A stretch of 64,000 bases of DNA, taken from contig JANUWF010001635.1 of NCBI GenBank assembly GCA_026120185.1, positions 1 to 64,000 on the forward strand, in the 5' to 3' direction. The notes beneath the pieces were generated by a model. That model did no database searches. It worked only from the letters and a program-made list of their open reading frames with translations, and had not been told where the DNA came from. A program made the position numbers and the translations under genes. This document shows, one piece after another, positions 11,391 through 22,376 of the stretch. Every line of letters starts with the position of its first letter. The first letter of the stretch is position 1. This DNA is from Voacanga thouarsii (taxonomy: Eukaryota; Streptophyta; Magnoliopsida; Gentianales; Apocynaceae).

Positions 11391-12149
11391 CAAAGATAGT
11401 CTACTATGCTAATTCTAGAAGCCCTCTTCACTTATTCCTATGCTTCACAATAACTATATTTTCCCAACTCATACAATTCTATGAAACCCCCACATTTTAT
11501 ATACAATAACAAATTTAGTGACTTTCATCAAGAAGGGCCAATGTACTTGACCTGGGTTTAAAAAATTGAAACTGCATCATCTCCTTCAGATGCTTAGTAT
11601 TCAACAATTTAAATTTATTGACAGTAGATAATCGGGTTAACAAATCGAAGAGCCGCATAGTGGATTTTGCAAAGAAGAATGTGGTAGATGTTGGATTTGT
11701 GTTAATCCTAGGTTTCAAGCAAGATTTAAAGTCGTAGAAAAAGTTTTACTAATTCTATGAGTTGCCAATTTAATGTGGAGAAGAAATCAAAGAGCAGAAT
11801 CCACAGTGTGGAAGTCAATAAACAATGGAAATCAAGGGAAGAACATAACAAAGGGGAGCCGCCGCGTGACCAGCAGTAGGCAAGAGAGTCGTGTGAGACA
11901 CATGTGGTTGAGGCTCAAGGTTTTTCGCATGACAATGCCACATGTCAGGCTCTCCATTAATCTAAAGCACAAATAGCAACACCACGTGTCAAGTTATTGA
12001 TGTGCCTTAAAAAGGTAAAGTCAAATGTCACTTCAATAACTTCAAGTGCTGTCAGGTGTCACAATAAAAGTTTTTTGCATATATATATATAGATATATAT
12101 ATTCTAGGTGTATGCACTACTTTCCAACGTGGCCATAGTGCAAGGATCT
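11391..12149. other. Spacer without recognisable gene
   Basis: Mixed AT-rich DNA. Short ORFs on both strands have no family motif. A short (TA)n run lies near 12080-12100. CACGTGTCA (about 11983) and a similar CAGGTGTCAC (about 12053) resemble G-box cores but nothing ties them to a gene. Confidence 0.5.
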
Positions 12150-12345
12150 ATTTAGCAGATTCTGTATCAACTTTGTAGTGACCATTTAGAACTGTAATAA
12201 CGTTCAATGGATCACCTTTATTGATCATTTTATCCACCTAGGTGTCTTCTGCCATTTTAAGACCTTCAACAGTCACTACTTCTCCATTCTGAATAGCAGC
12301 ATCAAAGTTAGTTTTTGCACCAATTCTTTGGAGGGAGCTTCCAAC
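12150..12345 (-). mobile_element. LINE RNase H domain relic
   Basis: Read on the minus strand, about 12343-12150 gives WKLPPKNWCK, then, after a one-base slip, NFDAAIQNGEVVTV and EGLKMAEDT, a stop, VDKMINKGDPLNVITVLNG. This follows the pattern of the C-terminal RNase H of plant L1-type LINEs (W-PP-GW-K-N-DAA ... EGL-LA-D ... GD-L-VI-AL). One frameshift and one internal stop show decay. No reverse transcriptase is seen beside it. The adjacent 12346-12850 has no clear features apart from sequence shared with the region upstream of P450-2 from about 12490 on. Confidence 0.5.
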
Positions 12346-12851
12346 TAGTGTCGCTAGGTGGGGGAACTTCGTTAAGTTTCTTCTTATGTTTGCATTCCAC
12401 TGGCTCTCCCAATCTGAGCTTGTTTCTGGATTACCATATTTTCTCCATAGTCACGGTGACAAAATCTAGCATCTCCTCTTTCTCAATATGACTTATTTGG
12501 GGACAAAATTCAGCATTTCCTCCCAAGTCCCAACTGATTGTAATCAAATTTGTTATCTCGAGATAAGCCAAATCTAAGTGATCAATAGACAAAGTAAAAA
12601 TAAATATTTATCATTTTAAAATAATTGCCGTAGATAAAACAATAATGCTTATTTGAATGAAGAACCAAAGACAATTTAGAACCAGTAGGAATGAATGATG
12701 TCAGTTTCGCAATGAAATGTTTGTGCTGACATCTTTCTTATTTAAATAATTAGCGACTCAATCTTATAGGTGTTGATGCGTGGAGGATTGCAATACATAA
12801 AGAAGAAAAAAAAAATCCATATGGAAATGACAGTTCTCTATATTATACGGT

Positions 12852-13073
12852 TATATTTGAGGAGAAATTTTTTTCAATCCAAATAAAATATTTAATTGAA
12901 AATAATATTAATTTTTATAATTTTTATTTTTTTTATAGATGTCATATACTCATAACACATTATATTTTCTTATTTTTATTAATGATTGGGCTCTACATTT
13001 ATCTTATATTTAATAATATTTTATTAAATTTTAATAAATTTATTTAAATATAATTCTTATTCAAATACAATCT
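12852..13073. mobile_element. MITE family A, copy 1 (P450-1 promoter)
   Basis: One of four related ~200-220-bp AT-rich repeats in the window (others at 15399, 31301, 37917). All share AATAATATTAATTTAAATAATTTTTATTT, CATTAATGATTGG-type and TTTAATAATATTTTATTAAATTT blocks in the same order. Best ends read TACTTGAGAAGAA on the left and, inverted, TGTACTTGGGTAAGAA on the right. Non-coding. Absent at the matching place upstream of P450-2 (about 26242). Confidence 0.6.
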
Positions 13074-13079
13074 AAATCT

Positions 13080-13353
13080 CAACAAAATTGACATACTTAC
13101 TATTTTAGGTTGTCTTAAAAAATTTAATATTTTTCTTAAAAGAAAAATTTTTACTATATAATTTATTATAAAATAATTAATAGATTCCACATATATTATT
13201 TTTATATATATATTTGATATAAAATATTATGAGACTCATATATTTTTTATTTTTATTATACTAAATTATATTATATTATTTTATTATTATTTTTTATTTT
13301 TACATAAAATATTGTATTAAATTAATTATTATTAATTTTAATGGGAGGAATGG
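13080..13353. mobile_element. Stowaway-like MITE (P450-1 promoter)
   Basis: The right end reads TTTTAATGGGAGGAATGGAGTA, the inverse of the Stowaway end CTCCCTCCGTCCCATTAAAA with a few changes; the left end keeps AAAATTGACATACTTACTATTTTAGG. The interior matches the clear Stowaway at 54329-54610 (TTTTTACTATA, TTATTATAAAATAATTAATA, CTCATATATTTTTTATTTT). It abuts family A copy 1. Confidence 0.7.
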
Positions 13354-14467
13354 AGTAATAATACAAGAGAAGCCCTCCTTTGTTGTTGAAACAAACAGTA
13401 GTTGTGACAACCACGGAAAGATTTGCTCCTGTGATGTGATGTGTGCTACAGGTGAGTGAAAATTAAAATTAGATTTAAAAAGCTGAGGTTGTGGGTGGAT
13501 TTGAATTTGTATTTTTTTTTTAAATAAAATATTTTTTATTTTGATCAAAAATACATTTAATATAAATAAATTTTAATTTTTTTATTATTTACTCTAAATA
13601 AATCAAAATATTAATTTTTAAATCAATAAATTTTGTATTTTTATAAAATAATACTTATCTTTTTAAAAAAAATTATTCCAAATACAAAATTTGTACTTTT
13701 CTTGATCGAGCAATCAGGAAAAACAGCAGGAAAACTAGTTGATTATTGCCATTTCATCGTGACACGAAAAGTTGATCCATGCTAAGATAAATTGGAATCT
13801 CAAATGGCAATTATTGCTTGCGTTTGCCATTTCATCGTCACATCTCTTCTGTTCGGCCCCATATGTATTGCCGTGTCAAACTTCACCAAAGAATGATGCA
13901 TAAGAATTGACATTCAGCACCATACTAATGACTTTATTGCTCTCTTCTGTTTTTTCAACCTGCCATTTTTTTTTCTCCCTCCAAAATAAGCTGACATAGT
14001 TAAATTGGCTTAAAACTAGACCTTTTCCAAGCCAAATTAATGACAACCATGACAATGTACAAGAGTGATATGAATAGAGTGGTGTATGGTCCGTCTCTTA
14101 ATTTTTTTTAAAATATATTTTTAATTTTAATTATTATTTTTTTTAAAAAAAAATTAATATTATAATGTTACCTTCCAATATAACATTTCGTATAATTTAC
14201 CTTTCATTTAAACTTTTTTTCTTTTCTCCCACTCTGTCCTTAGATGATGAGATGATACACTCTGGACATACGGCTAGCGTAGGACCAAGTAATGTCAAAT
14301 GAAGTAATGCGGATATGATTCGGACTGCAGATGATATTTTGCAGAAGCACCGACAATGAAAGCTATGGCAGTCCTATTCACGCAACTTGCCCCTTCCATC
14401 ATATAGAGCTCCATTCATGGATGCAGAGGAACCCTTATAGAAATCTATCCTTCTTCAGTTCTTCAAC
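13354..14467 (+). promoter_or_regulatory. P450-1 upstream region with TATA-like box
   Basis: From 13354 the sequence (AATACAAGAGAAGCCCTCC...) is homologous to the upstream region of P450-2 at about 26247. The last 130 bp are closely similar in both genes: TCCATCATATAGAGCTC, ATTCATGGATGCAGAGGAA and CTTATAGAAATCTATCCTTCTTC precede the ATG. ATATAG at 14401-14406 sits 62 bp before the start codon and is the best TATA candidate. Conservation between paralogs supports its use. Specific regulator sites were not identified. Confidence 0.5.
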
Positions 14468-17067
14468 ATGGATGTGCTCTTGTGCTCTTTAGTTCTGATT
14501 TTCTCCATTTTCTTCATTCAAAAATGGTACCAGAAACAGAAAAAGAAACTCCTACCGAGCCCACCAGCTCTGCCCATTTTAGGCCATCTCCATCTCTTCA
14601 AACGGAGGCCAATTCACACAACCCTCCAACAAATATCCGCCAAGTATGGCCCCATAGTTTACCTCCGATTAGGAAGTCGTTCTACTGTTCTTGTGTCTTC
14701 TCCGTCTATTGCAGAGGAATGCTTCACTAAGAATGATAAGATCTTCGCAAACAGGCCACCCTGTATTTTCTCCGAACAGGGTGGCTACAGCAACACCACT
14801 CTTTCGTTCTCCCCTTATGGAGACAACTGGCGAAATCTTCTCCGCATAACCACCATCCAAATCTTCTCCTCCGCTGCCCTCAACCGTTTGTCTGCTATTC
14901 GGGCTGAAGAAATTCGTCTCGTTGTACGAAAAGTTTTCTCGGGCTCTAATGAAAACCGCAAAGTAAACTTGAATTCTTTGTTCATGGAATTAGCAATCAA
15001 TGTGGTGATGAAGATGTTCACTGGAACACGATGGTCGGACTCGGAACATACGAGTAAGGATATGTTTGGAGCCGACATACCCATACACACTAGTGATTTT
15101 ATTCCGTTCTTGAGATGGATTGGTTTTGGGGGATTTGAGAAACAGGTCAAGCATCACACCAGAGAATCTGATAAATACGTGCAACATCTAATCGATGAGA
15201 GTCGAAGAAACGAAGCAGGTTCAAGCTTAGCCAACCAAAATAAGACCATAATCCAATCATTGTTGTCACTACAGGAAGCTGATCCTCAGTACTACACAGA
15301 CGATCTCCTCAAGGGAATTATAGCGGTAAGAGGTTCTATTTACAGCTTCTACCGCCCTAATTACCCTCTGTTCTTTTGCTACATTTAATTATTAGGTTAT
15401 ACTTGAAAAGAGTTTTTTTGGATTCAATCTAAAACTTCAATTAGAAATAATATTAATTTAAATAATTTTTATTTTTAATAATTTTATATATTCACAATTT
15501 ATCATATTTTTTTATTAATATTTAAATTACATATTTATTTTATATTTAATAATATTTTATTAAATTTTAACAAATTTATTTAGATCTAATCCTTACAAAT
15601 TCTTACCAAGTACAGCTTAAATTGCTTTCTTTAATGAATTTAAGTCACTATTTCATAAACTGTTTTGTATTGATTGTTTCGCTTTTCTAATTAAATTAAG
15701 CATAATAATTTGATTTTTTTATAAACAAATTTATTGTCTATTTACTTGCAAACCAATTACTATCTTCTCTATTTGCTACACAATTATTAAATTGCTTCCT
15801 TCAATGAATTTATGACATGTTTGCCAACTAGTAGTGGGGATGCTTGGACTGGGAAGTCCCAATCGGTGAACCAGCCCAGCCCCTGCTTCCTCAAGTGGTG
15901 AGGATAGTCTCACAGTCGAATTTCACATACATTGTAAACTAGCCGAATGTTTACAAATAAAAGTTCACATTCAATTAGTACTTATTCGGATAGTAATCAA
16001 TTCGGCTTTAAATATATAATTTAGTTCGATTAATTAATTGAATTCGAGTTCATTCAGTTCATTCAATTAAGTAAAAAATTTTAAATAATTTTATATACAA
16101 TTTATTTATATTTTTCTTTAACTATTTCTAATTAAAATTTGATATTAGTGGTTTTAATTTATTTTTATTTAAATAAAATTTTAAGATAAAATATGAAATA
16201 AATAAATTTAAATTCGAACAGTAATAAAACTTCAAATTTAAATTCGAACAACATCTAATACTGTTATACAATAATTGAACAAATTTCCGAATACGAATTT
16301 GAACTCCATTGTTACGATTGTTATAATCAAACTCAGCCTTACGAATGTGATATTCACCAGGTTTGAATTCGAGTATAATTCAAACTATGACAAAAAAATG
16401 CTTAATCATTTGCTAAAATTTATTTCTTGAAAATTTTCTTTAGGAGTTAATTGGAGCTGGACCAGAAACTTCAGGATCAACCATGCAATGGGCAATGTCC
16501 CTAATGTTAAATCATCCAGAAGTCATGGAGAAGGTAAGGAATGAGATTGATCTTCATGTTGCCTCGGGGCGTTTGATTGAAGATTCAGATCTTCACAAAT
16601 TACCATACTTGCGTTGTGTGATCAACGAGACACTACGACTTTTTCCTCCTGCACCGATCCTTGTGCCTCGTTTATCCTCTGAAGATTGCACCGTAGGTGG
16701 ATTCAACGTTCGTCGGGGTACAGTATTGGTGGTGAATGCTTGGGCCATCCAGAGAGATCCTAATGCTTGGGAAGAACCTACAAAATTTAAGCCAGAAAGG
16801 TTTGAAACATTGAAGAAGGAATCTGAAGGGTTTAAGTTTTTGCCGTTTGGAATGGGGAGAAAGATTTGTCCTGGCGCTGGTATGGCCATGAGATTAGTCG
16901 GTCTGACAATCGGTACATTTGTTCAATGCTTTGAATGGCAGAGGATTGGCCCCGAGCTAGTTGATTTGGAAGCCGGGGCACCTCTACTCATATTATCAAA
17001 GGCCAAGCCTACGGAGGCATTTTGTAGGCCTCGGCCCTCTATGTACCACCTCATATCTCAACTTTGA
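14468..17067 (+). CDS. P450-1: CYP81-type cytochrome P450 monooxygenase
   Basis: Exons 14468-15325 and 16444-17067 (phase-0 GT-AG intron of 1118 bp) encode 493 residues, normal for plant A-type P450s. In order: N-terminal ER anchor (residues 2-20), lysine-rich linker, LPSPPALPILGH hinge (29-40), I-helix AGPETS (291-296), K-helix ETLR (348-351), PERF (403-406), and heme loop FGMGRKICPG (421-430) with axial Cys428. All catalytic elements are present. Sequence such as LRWIGFGGFEK and SPSIAEECFTKND fits the CYP81 family, whose members hydroxylate or bridge isoflavonoids, lignans, xanthones and indole glucosinolates; the substrate here is unknown. It would act on the cytosolic ER face with cytochrome P450 reductase. 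The intron carries a MITE (15399-15615) and is the longest of the array. Start chosen at the ATG aligned with P450-2. Confidence 0.93.
15399..15615. mobile_element. MITE family A, copy 2 (in P450-1 intron)
   Basis: Left end TATACTTGAAAAGAG and right end TTCTTACCAAGTACAG form imperfect inverted ends. Interior blocks match copies at 12852, 31301 and 37917. It lies about 75 bp inside the intron. The equivalent intron of P450-2 has no such insertion, although the rest of the intron (for example the CTTGGACTGGGAA block at 15844 and 28980) is shared. Confidence 0.65.
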
Positions 17068-17149
17068 GTTTCTCTCTGTAAGTTTTTTTTATAATTTAAA
17101 ATAATTTAAAATAATAATTAAATAAATATTTTTTTAATCAGAAAGGAAA

Positions 17150-17327
17150 CTATATAGCACTAACTAGTACGATTATAGACAAGTCACAAGTGGATACTCC
17201 AAGAGTGTCTTTTGCTAAAGATAATACATGGTCATACAAAACAATGGCACCAGCACCAGCATTGGCTTCCCGATGAAACATGCGACGGTCGCTATACCTG
17301 AAATCTCTACAACAGTTGCATCTCATC
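17150..17327 (-). mobile_element. LINE RNase H C-terminal relic
   Basis: On the minus strand the frame around 17290-17230 reads FHREANAGAGAIVLYD, resembling the REAN-ADALA motif near the end of plant LINE RNase H domains. Related sequence (WEANACADAMALQ) occurs at 33070-33110 and 50460-50500 on the minus strand, also beside P450 genes. The hAT-type element at 17336 lies directly against it. Short and decayed, so the family call is tentative. Confidence 0.4.
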
Positions 17328-17335
17328 TCAGACAT

Positions 17336-18249
17336 TAAGGGTGGCAATCGTGTTGTGTTCGGGTTGGTGGGTCGTGTCAACTTGAGATAATTACACTCGA
17401 CAGGCCAACCCGAACACGACCCGTTTAATAAACGTGTCGTGTCGTGTCAACCCGTTTATTCTCGTGTCGTGTTCGTGTATAAAACGGGTTGACACGATTA
17501 GACACAAAAATTAAATAGATAATTATTAAATCCGTCAATCAGAATACTTATTAAACCCACCAATCTGTGCACCATTACACAAAAAATTTTACAAAATTAA
17601 ATCAAATCATATAAAATTAAAAAAAACTAATAAAACAACCCATAAAGTCATAAAAACCCAATAAAATAACAAACTATCCCACTCAATATTTAGAGATCTT
17701 AATAAATTCATAAGATTTAATCTTAAAAATCTGAACAAATGTAATTTTCAAATAAAATTGGATTGTTCAAAAAATTATTTTCTCTAACTAAAAGTCATTA
17801 TAATAATATTATTATTATAAACACTAAATAATAATTAATGAAGAATGATTCATTTACTATATATAAAGTAAATAGCTGCATTAACATCATTTATTTTTCT
17901 TAAGAGGTCTCATATAATTAAATAAAATAGACACACAAACAATACAATTAATTCATATAATAAAATTTAATTCAATTAATTCATGTAAAAATTAAATTAT
18001 CTAATTTTTTTATAGTGAAATTTGTAGGGTATTACAAAAAGTATTAAATATAAATATTAAAAAAAGTTAAACGGGTTCACGGGTTGAAACGGGTTAAAAC
18101 GGGTTGAACCCGTTTATGACATGTACACATTTAAAGTTAAACGGGTCGACCTGTTTCGACCCGAACCCGCGAAACCCCAACCCTAACCCGCTATAACCGT
18201 GTCGTTTTCGTGTCGTGTTGGCGTGTCGTGTTCAATATTGCCGCCCCTA
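17336..18249. mobile_element. hAT-type non-autonomous element, 914 bp
   Basis: Ends TAAGGGTGGCAAT and, inverted, TAGGGGCGGCAAT form 13-bp terminal inverted repeats. The 8-bp TCAGACAT is present on both sides (17328-17335 and 18250-18257), the target duplication length of hAT elements. Subterminal regions are filled with ACGGGTT, GTCGTGTCGTG and CAACCCG-type short repeats in inverted orientation, typical of transposase-binding regions. The centre is AT-rich with no ORF. Confidence 0.85.
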
Positions 18250-18306
18250 TCAGACATAATAGCAAAAAATATCCAATATTAATTTTTAAAAAGTATTATA
18301 TATTTA

Positions 18307-19932
18307 TGTGACCCTACCGACTTCTCTTCTTTCACTGGTTTATTGGGTTGTGGTTTTTTATTTTAATTAATAAGTTAAAAAAGCTAAAACAATTAAGTAT
18401 TATAAGTTGAGAGATTAAGTGTAATTATTTAGTTATGGGGCTTTCATTAATTTTTTCATTATAGGCTCAGGCATATTCTGAACGGTTATATTGTTTTTGA
18501 AGCTATTCCGAAGAAGAGAAGAGTGAAGAGAATGGAGAATTTGATAAGGGACTTGAGCCCTTGACATCAACTCTTAGTAAGTTAGCTTTCCTCTTGTGTT
18601 TTATGGTATTTGTAACCTAGAATTGAGATAAATTATTCTTGAATCGAAATTAGAGTGTTAGGGTCTAAATTGGGAAAAATTGATTAGATGATTAATTGTG
18701 TTGTTTAGGTTTTAATTGAAGGTGAATAAGTATTGGGAGGCTTAAGTGGAAACTTTAGGAGGTTCAAAGAGGCTGAATTCAGTAGGTAAGGAAATTAGAT
18801 TTTCTGTATTTGTTACTGGTTACTGTTTTCTTCAAAATCAATGATGTCTCTTGATTTCTTTATGAAAGTTGTATTTTGATTATATAAAAATGGTATTGAG
18901 CATGATATGTTAATTGTTGTTTCTGTACCAATGGTTATGTTCATTGGAAAGTTATGAGTTTAAGCTAAATTCTATGACTATGTGCTGATTTCTGATTCAT
19001 GTGATGTTGAATGCTTGTGGGTTTCGTTTTGGTAGGGAATTCCCAAACTTTATAAGTTATAAGGCCCTACTAGGGGGATTTAATACCTCGGATAAGCAAA
19101 TGCCCTTCTTTCAATGGGATATAATAATTGGAAGACTGATCAGTTAAGCCAAATCAAGTCCCCAAGTATGAATCATCTTCATGAATTAAACTTTATTTAA
19201 GTATGTTTAAGTATGTATACATAATTTTTTATGCACAAGACGGTATTTTTTATTATTAAAGTGGGTGGTAGGAATTGTGTTTTTTGTCTGAAAAGTTACA
19301 GGTTGGATTTTGGGTGTTCTGAAAATCACGCTCGCACATTTTAGAATGCACCCAGCATCGACCCCCTCGCTCATTGCCGGCGCCAGGCTCACACTGCGCC
19401 AGCTGGGCTTCTCCAACCCGGCATCGGGTACACTCTGCTTTGACTGCGGCGTCGATTTTCTTCTATTGAAACGATAGTTTCTCACTTGTTTTGTTCACCA
19501 TTATTTTCATTGAGTAAACCACACCGATTCGGTATTTATGTGCCAGATATGCCTCTTTTGCTTCAGTAATAAGTAAGGTTAAGAGATTCATTATTCCTCT
19601 TTTCCTCCTTCTTTCTTTGGGTGATACTCCAAAATCTTCACATGATGTGACCAACCCACAAGAAAGATATTTTAAAACCCTACGAGTTTTGTTGTACCCT
19701 AAATTCCTAAACTTTTTTGATCAAATATTTTGTAAATGTATATGTATATGTAGCATGCTCAATTTTGGTAAGCCAGATTTTCTTACTGAGCTAGTGAGCT
19801 CACCCCTTATTTAACATTTTGCAGGTTCTCAGTTAGATGTAGACGAGTTGGAAGAATGGTTTGAAGAGGATCTAGAGTGGTTAGTTGTTTTTCATTTTGG
19901 TTCAATTTTATGTATGTTTTGTTTTGGATTTA
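18307..19932 (+). repeat. 5' LTR of Gypsy element (3' end deleted)
   Basis: Aligns with 22377 onward in the same order (TTCTCTTCTTTCA, GGCTCAGGCATATTCTGAACGG, AAAGTTACAGG, GAGCTCACCCCTTATTTAACATTTTGCAGG). After TTTTGTTTTGGATTTA the match ends, and the next bases already encode RT. The 3' LTR continues about 130 bp beyond this point. Confidence 0.88.
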
Positions 19933-22330
19933 ACGCGCCAGTAGCTTTCATGGAGTTGATGAATCAGGTTTTCAAGGATGAGTTGGACAAGTTCGTGGTG
20001 GTGTTCATAAATGATATCCTAGTATATTCTTCGTCACTGGAAGCGCATCGGGATCATCGAAAAGTGGTATTGTAGAGACTTAGAGAACAGAAGTTGTATG
20101 CTAAATTCAGCAAATGTGAGTTCTGGCTGGGGAGCGTGTCTTTTCTGGGGCATGTGATTTCTGAGAAGGGAGTCTCCGTCGATCCTAAGAAGACTGAAGC
20201 AATAATTGATTGGCCCAAGCTAACCAATGCAATGGGAGTTAGAAGCTTTTTGGGGTTGGCTGGATACTACCGGAAGTTCGTGAAGTATTTCGCTAAGATC
20301 GCTACTCCATTGACTCAGTTGATCCGGAAGAAAGTTTAGTTTAAGTGGAGTGAAGCTTGTGAGAGGAGTTTCCAGGAGTTGTAAAGGTTACTGACGTCGG
20401 CACCTATGTTAGCACTATCGTCTGAGGTAGGGGGATTTTCTATCTATAGTGATGCTTCGAAGAATGGATTGGGCTATGTGTTGATGTAGAATGGTAAGGT
20501 GATTGCCTATACTTCTCGGCAATTGAAGCCCTACAAACAAAACTACCCGACTCAAGATTTAGAGTTGGCAGCCGTAGTGTTTGCGCTAAAGATTTGACGA
20601 TACTATTTGTATGGGGAGTCGTGTGAGGTCTTCACTGATCATCAGAGTTTAAAGTACCTATTTACGCAGAAGGAGCTTAACATGAGGTAGATGCGGTGGC
20701 TAGAGCTGCTTAAGGATTATAATTTAAAGATTAGTTACCACCCTGGGAAAGCTAATCATGTAGCGGATGCTCTTAGTAAGAAGAGGTCTAGCACTTTAGC
20801 AGCTCTACTCATAGATCAAGATCGACTTATCACGGGATTTGAAAGGTTGGAATTAGAAGTGGTACAACTGGGTTTGGGATGTTTGGCTGCTATGGTGGCA
20901 TAATCATCTTTGGTGGAAAGAATCAATGAGGCTCAGTCAGGGGATGTGGAATTGGAAAAGAAGAGAGCAGTGGCTCTTGGAGGAAATCAGCTGGACTTTC
21001 AGATTCATGCAGATGGTAGTCTTCGTTTCAGGGGCAGATTATATATTCCCGACGAGGAGGCATTAAGAGTCGAGGTACTTAAGGAAGCGCACAGCTCGAG
21101 GTTCTCAGTTCACCCGGGAGGAACTAAAATGTATCGGAATCTCAAGAAGTATTATTGGTGAAGTGGCATGAAGCAGAGTATAGTAGAATATGTGTCTAAG
21201 TGCTTGGTATGTCAGCAAGTTAAGGCAGAATACCAAAGACCTGCTGGATTACTAAAGCCTTTGGAAATTCCGGTATAGAAGTGGGAGCATATCACGATGG
21301 ATTTCATCATTAGGTTACCTAAGACCAAGACGGGAAAAGACACTATCTGGGTGGTGGTGGATCGTCTAACCAAGTCAGCACACTTTATGCCTATGAAAGA
21401 GTTGGTCAGAATGTACATGGATGAGATTGTCAGGTTGCACGGGGTGCCAGTGAGTATAGTGTCAGATAGAAATACTAGGTTTGTATCTCGATTTTGGAAG
21501 AGTTTCAACAAGGCCATGGGACCACCGTTGCACTAATACGGCGTTTCATCCTCAAACCGATAGTCAGACAAAGAGGACAATTCAAACATTAGAGTATATA
21601 TTGAGGGCTTGTGTGTTGGACTTCAAGGGAAGCTGGAGTAACAGTTTGGCATTGGTAGAGTTTTCTTACAATAACAGTTATCAAGCCAGCATTGGAATGG
21701 CACCATCTGAAGCTCTTTATGGATAGATGTGTAGGTCTCCAATCTGTTGGGATGACGTAAGGGAAAGAAGTATAACCATATCAGAGTTGGTACAGGATTG
21801 CTTCAGATAGAGTATTAGTTATTCGGGAAAGATTGAAAGCTGCCCAGGACCGTTAAAAGAGTTGGGCTGATAGCAATCGAAGGCTATTAGAGTTTCAATG
21901 TGGTAAGAAAGTATATTTGAAGGTATCATTTACGAAGGGTGTAATGAGATTTGGTAAGAGTGAGAAGTTGAGTACAAGATATGTAGGGTCATATGAAATC
22001 CTTGAGAGAGTAGGAGATTTGGTTTACAGGTTAGTCTTGCCACCAGCATTATCCAGGGTACACAATGTTTTTCACGTATCCCAATTTCGACGGTATATTT
22101 CGGACCCAAATCATATTTTAGAAATATTGCATTTGCGAGTACATGAAGACTTGACTAATGAGGAGGTACCGGTAAGGATCGTGGATAGGAAGCTGCAAGT
22201 TCTGAAATGAAGGACGATACCTTACGTTAAGGTACAATTGTCAAATTACTCGGAGCGAGAAGCGATTTGGGAGTTAGAGGAAGATGCATGCCAGAAGTAT
22301 CCATTCCTATTTGAGGACCAAGATGCATAA
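19933..22330 (+). pseudogene. Gypsy pol relic: RT, RNase H, integrase, chromodomain
   Basis: RT remains from the NAPVAFMELMNQVF motif, with the catalytic box reading FINDILVY in place of FIDDILVY (about 20006). RNase H shows YSDASKNG (about 20445) and TDHQSLKYL (20635). The integrase zinc region (CLVCQQVK) is near 21200, and the core shows MDFIIRLP and [11 protein letters not shown]. The usual QTDGQSERTIQ motif reads [11 protein letters not shown], so the catalytic Glu is Lys. The tail (YVGSYEILERVG ... RVHNVFHVSQFRRY; ending EREAIWELEED) is the Tekay-type integrase end with chromodomain. Stops interrupt it at about 20073, 20337, 20382, 20487, 20596, 20686, 21159 and 21276, mostly TAG in place of CAG or TGG. 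Confidence 0.88.
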
Positions 22331-22376
22331 GTTTTGAGGACGAAACATTTTGTAAAGAGGGTAGAATATGAGCCCA

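Noticed and set aside
12080..12105. TATATATATA run as a promoter TATA box
   Set aside because: It is a simple repeat with no downstream gene start in either direction.
14482..14730. Alternative-frame ORFs inside P450 exon 1 (also 27959, 34493, 51821)
   Set aside because: They recur because the exons are homologous; the frame with P450 motifs is the real one.
15326..15388. Read-through of P450 exon 1 into the intron
   Set aside because: A donor GTAAGA sits at the conserved position in all subgroup A genes, and the exon 2 acceptor restores a full-length P450.
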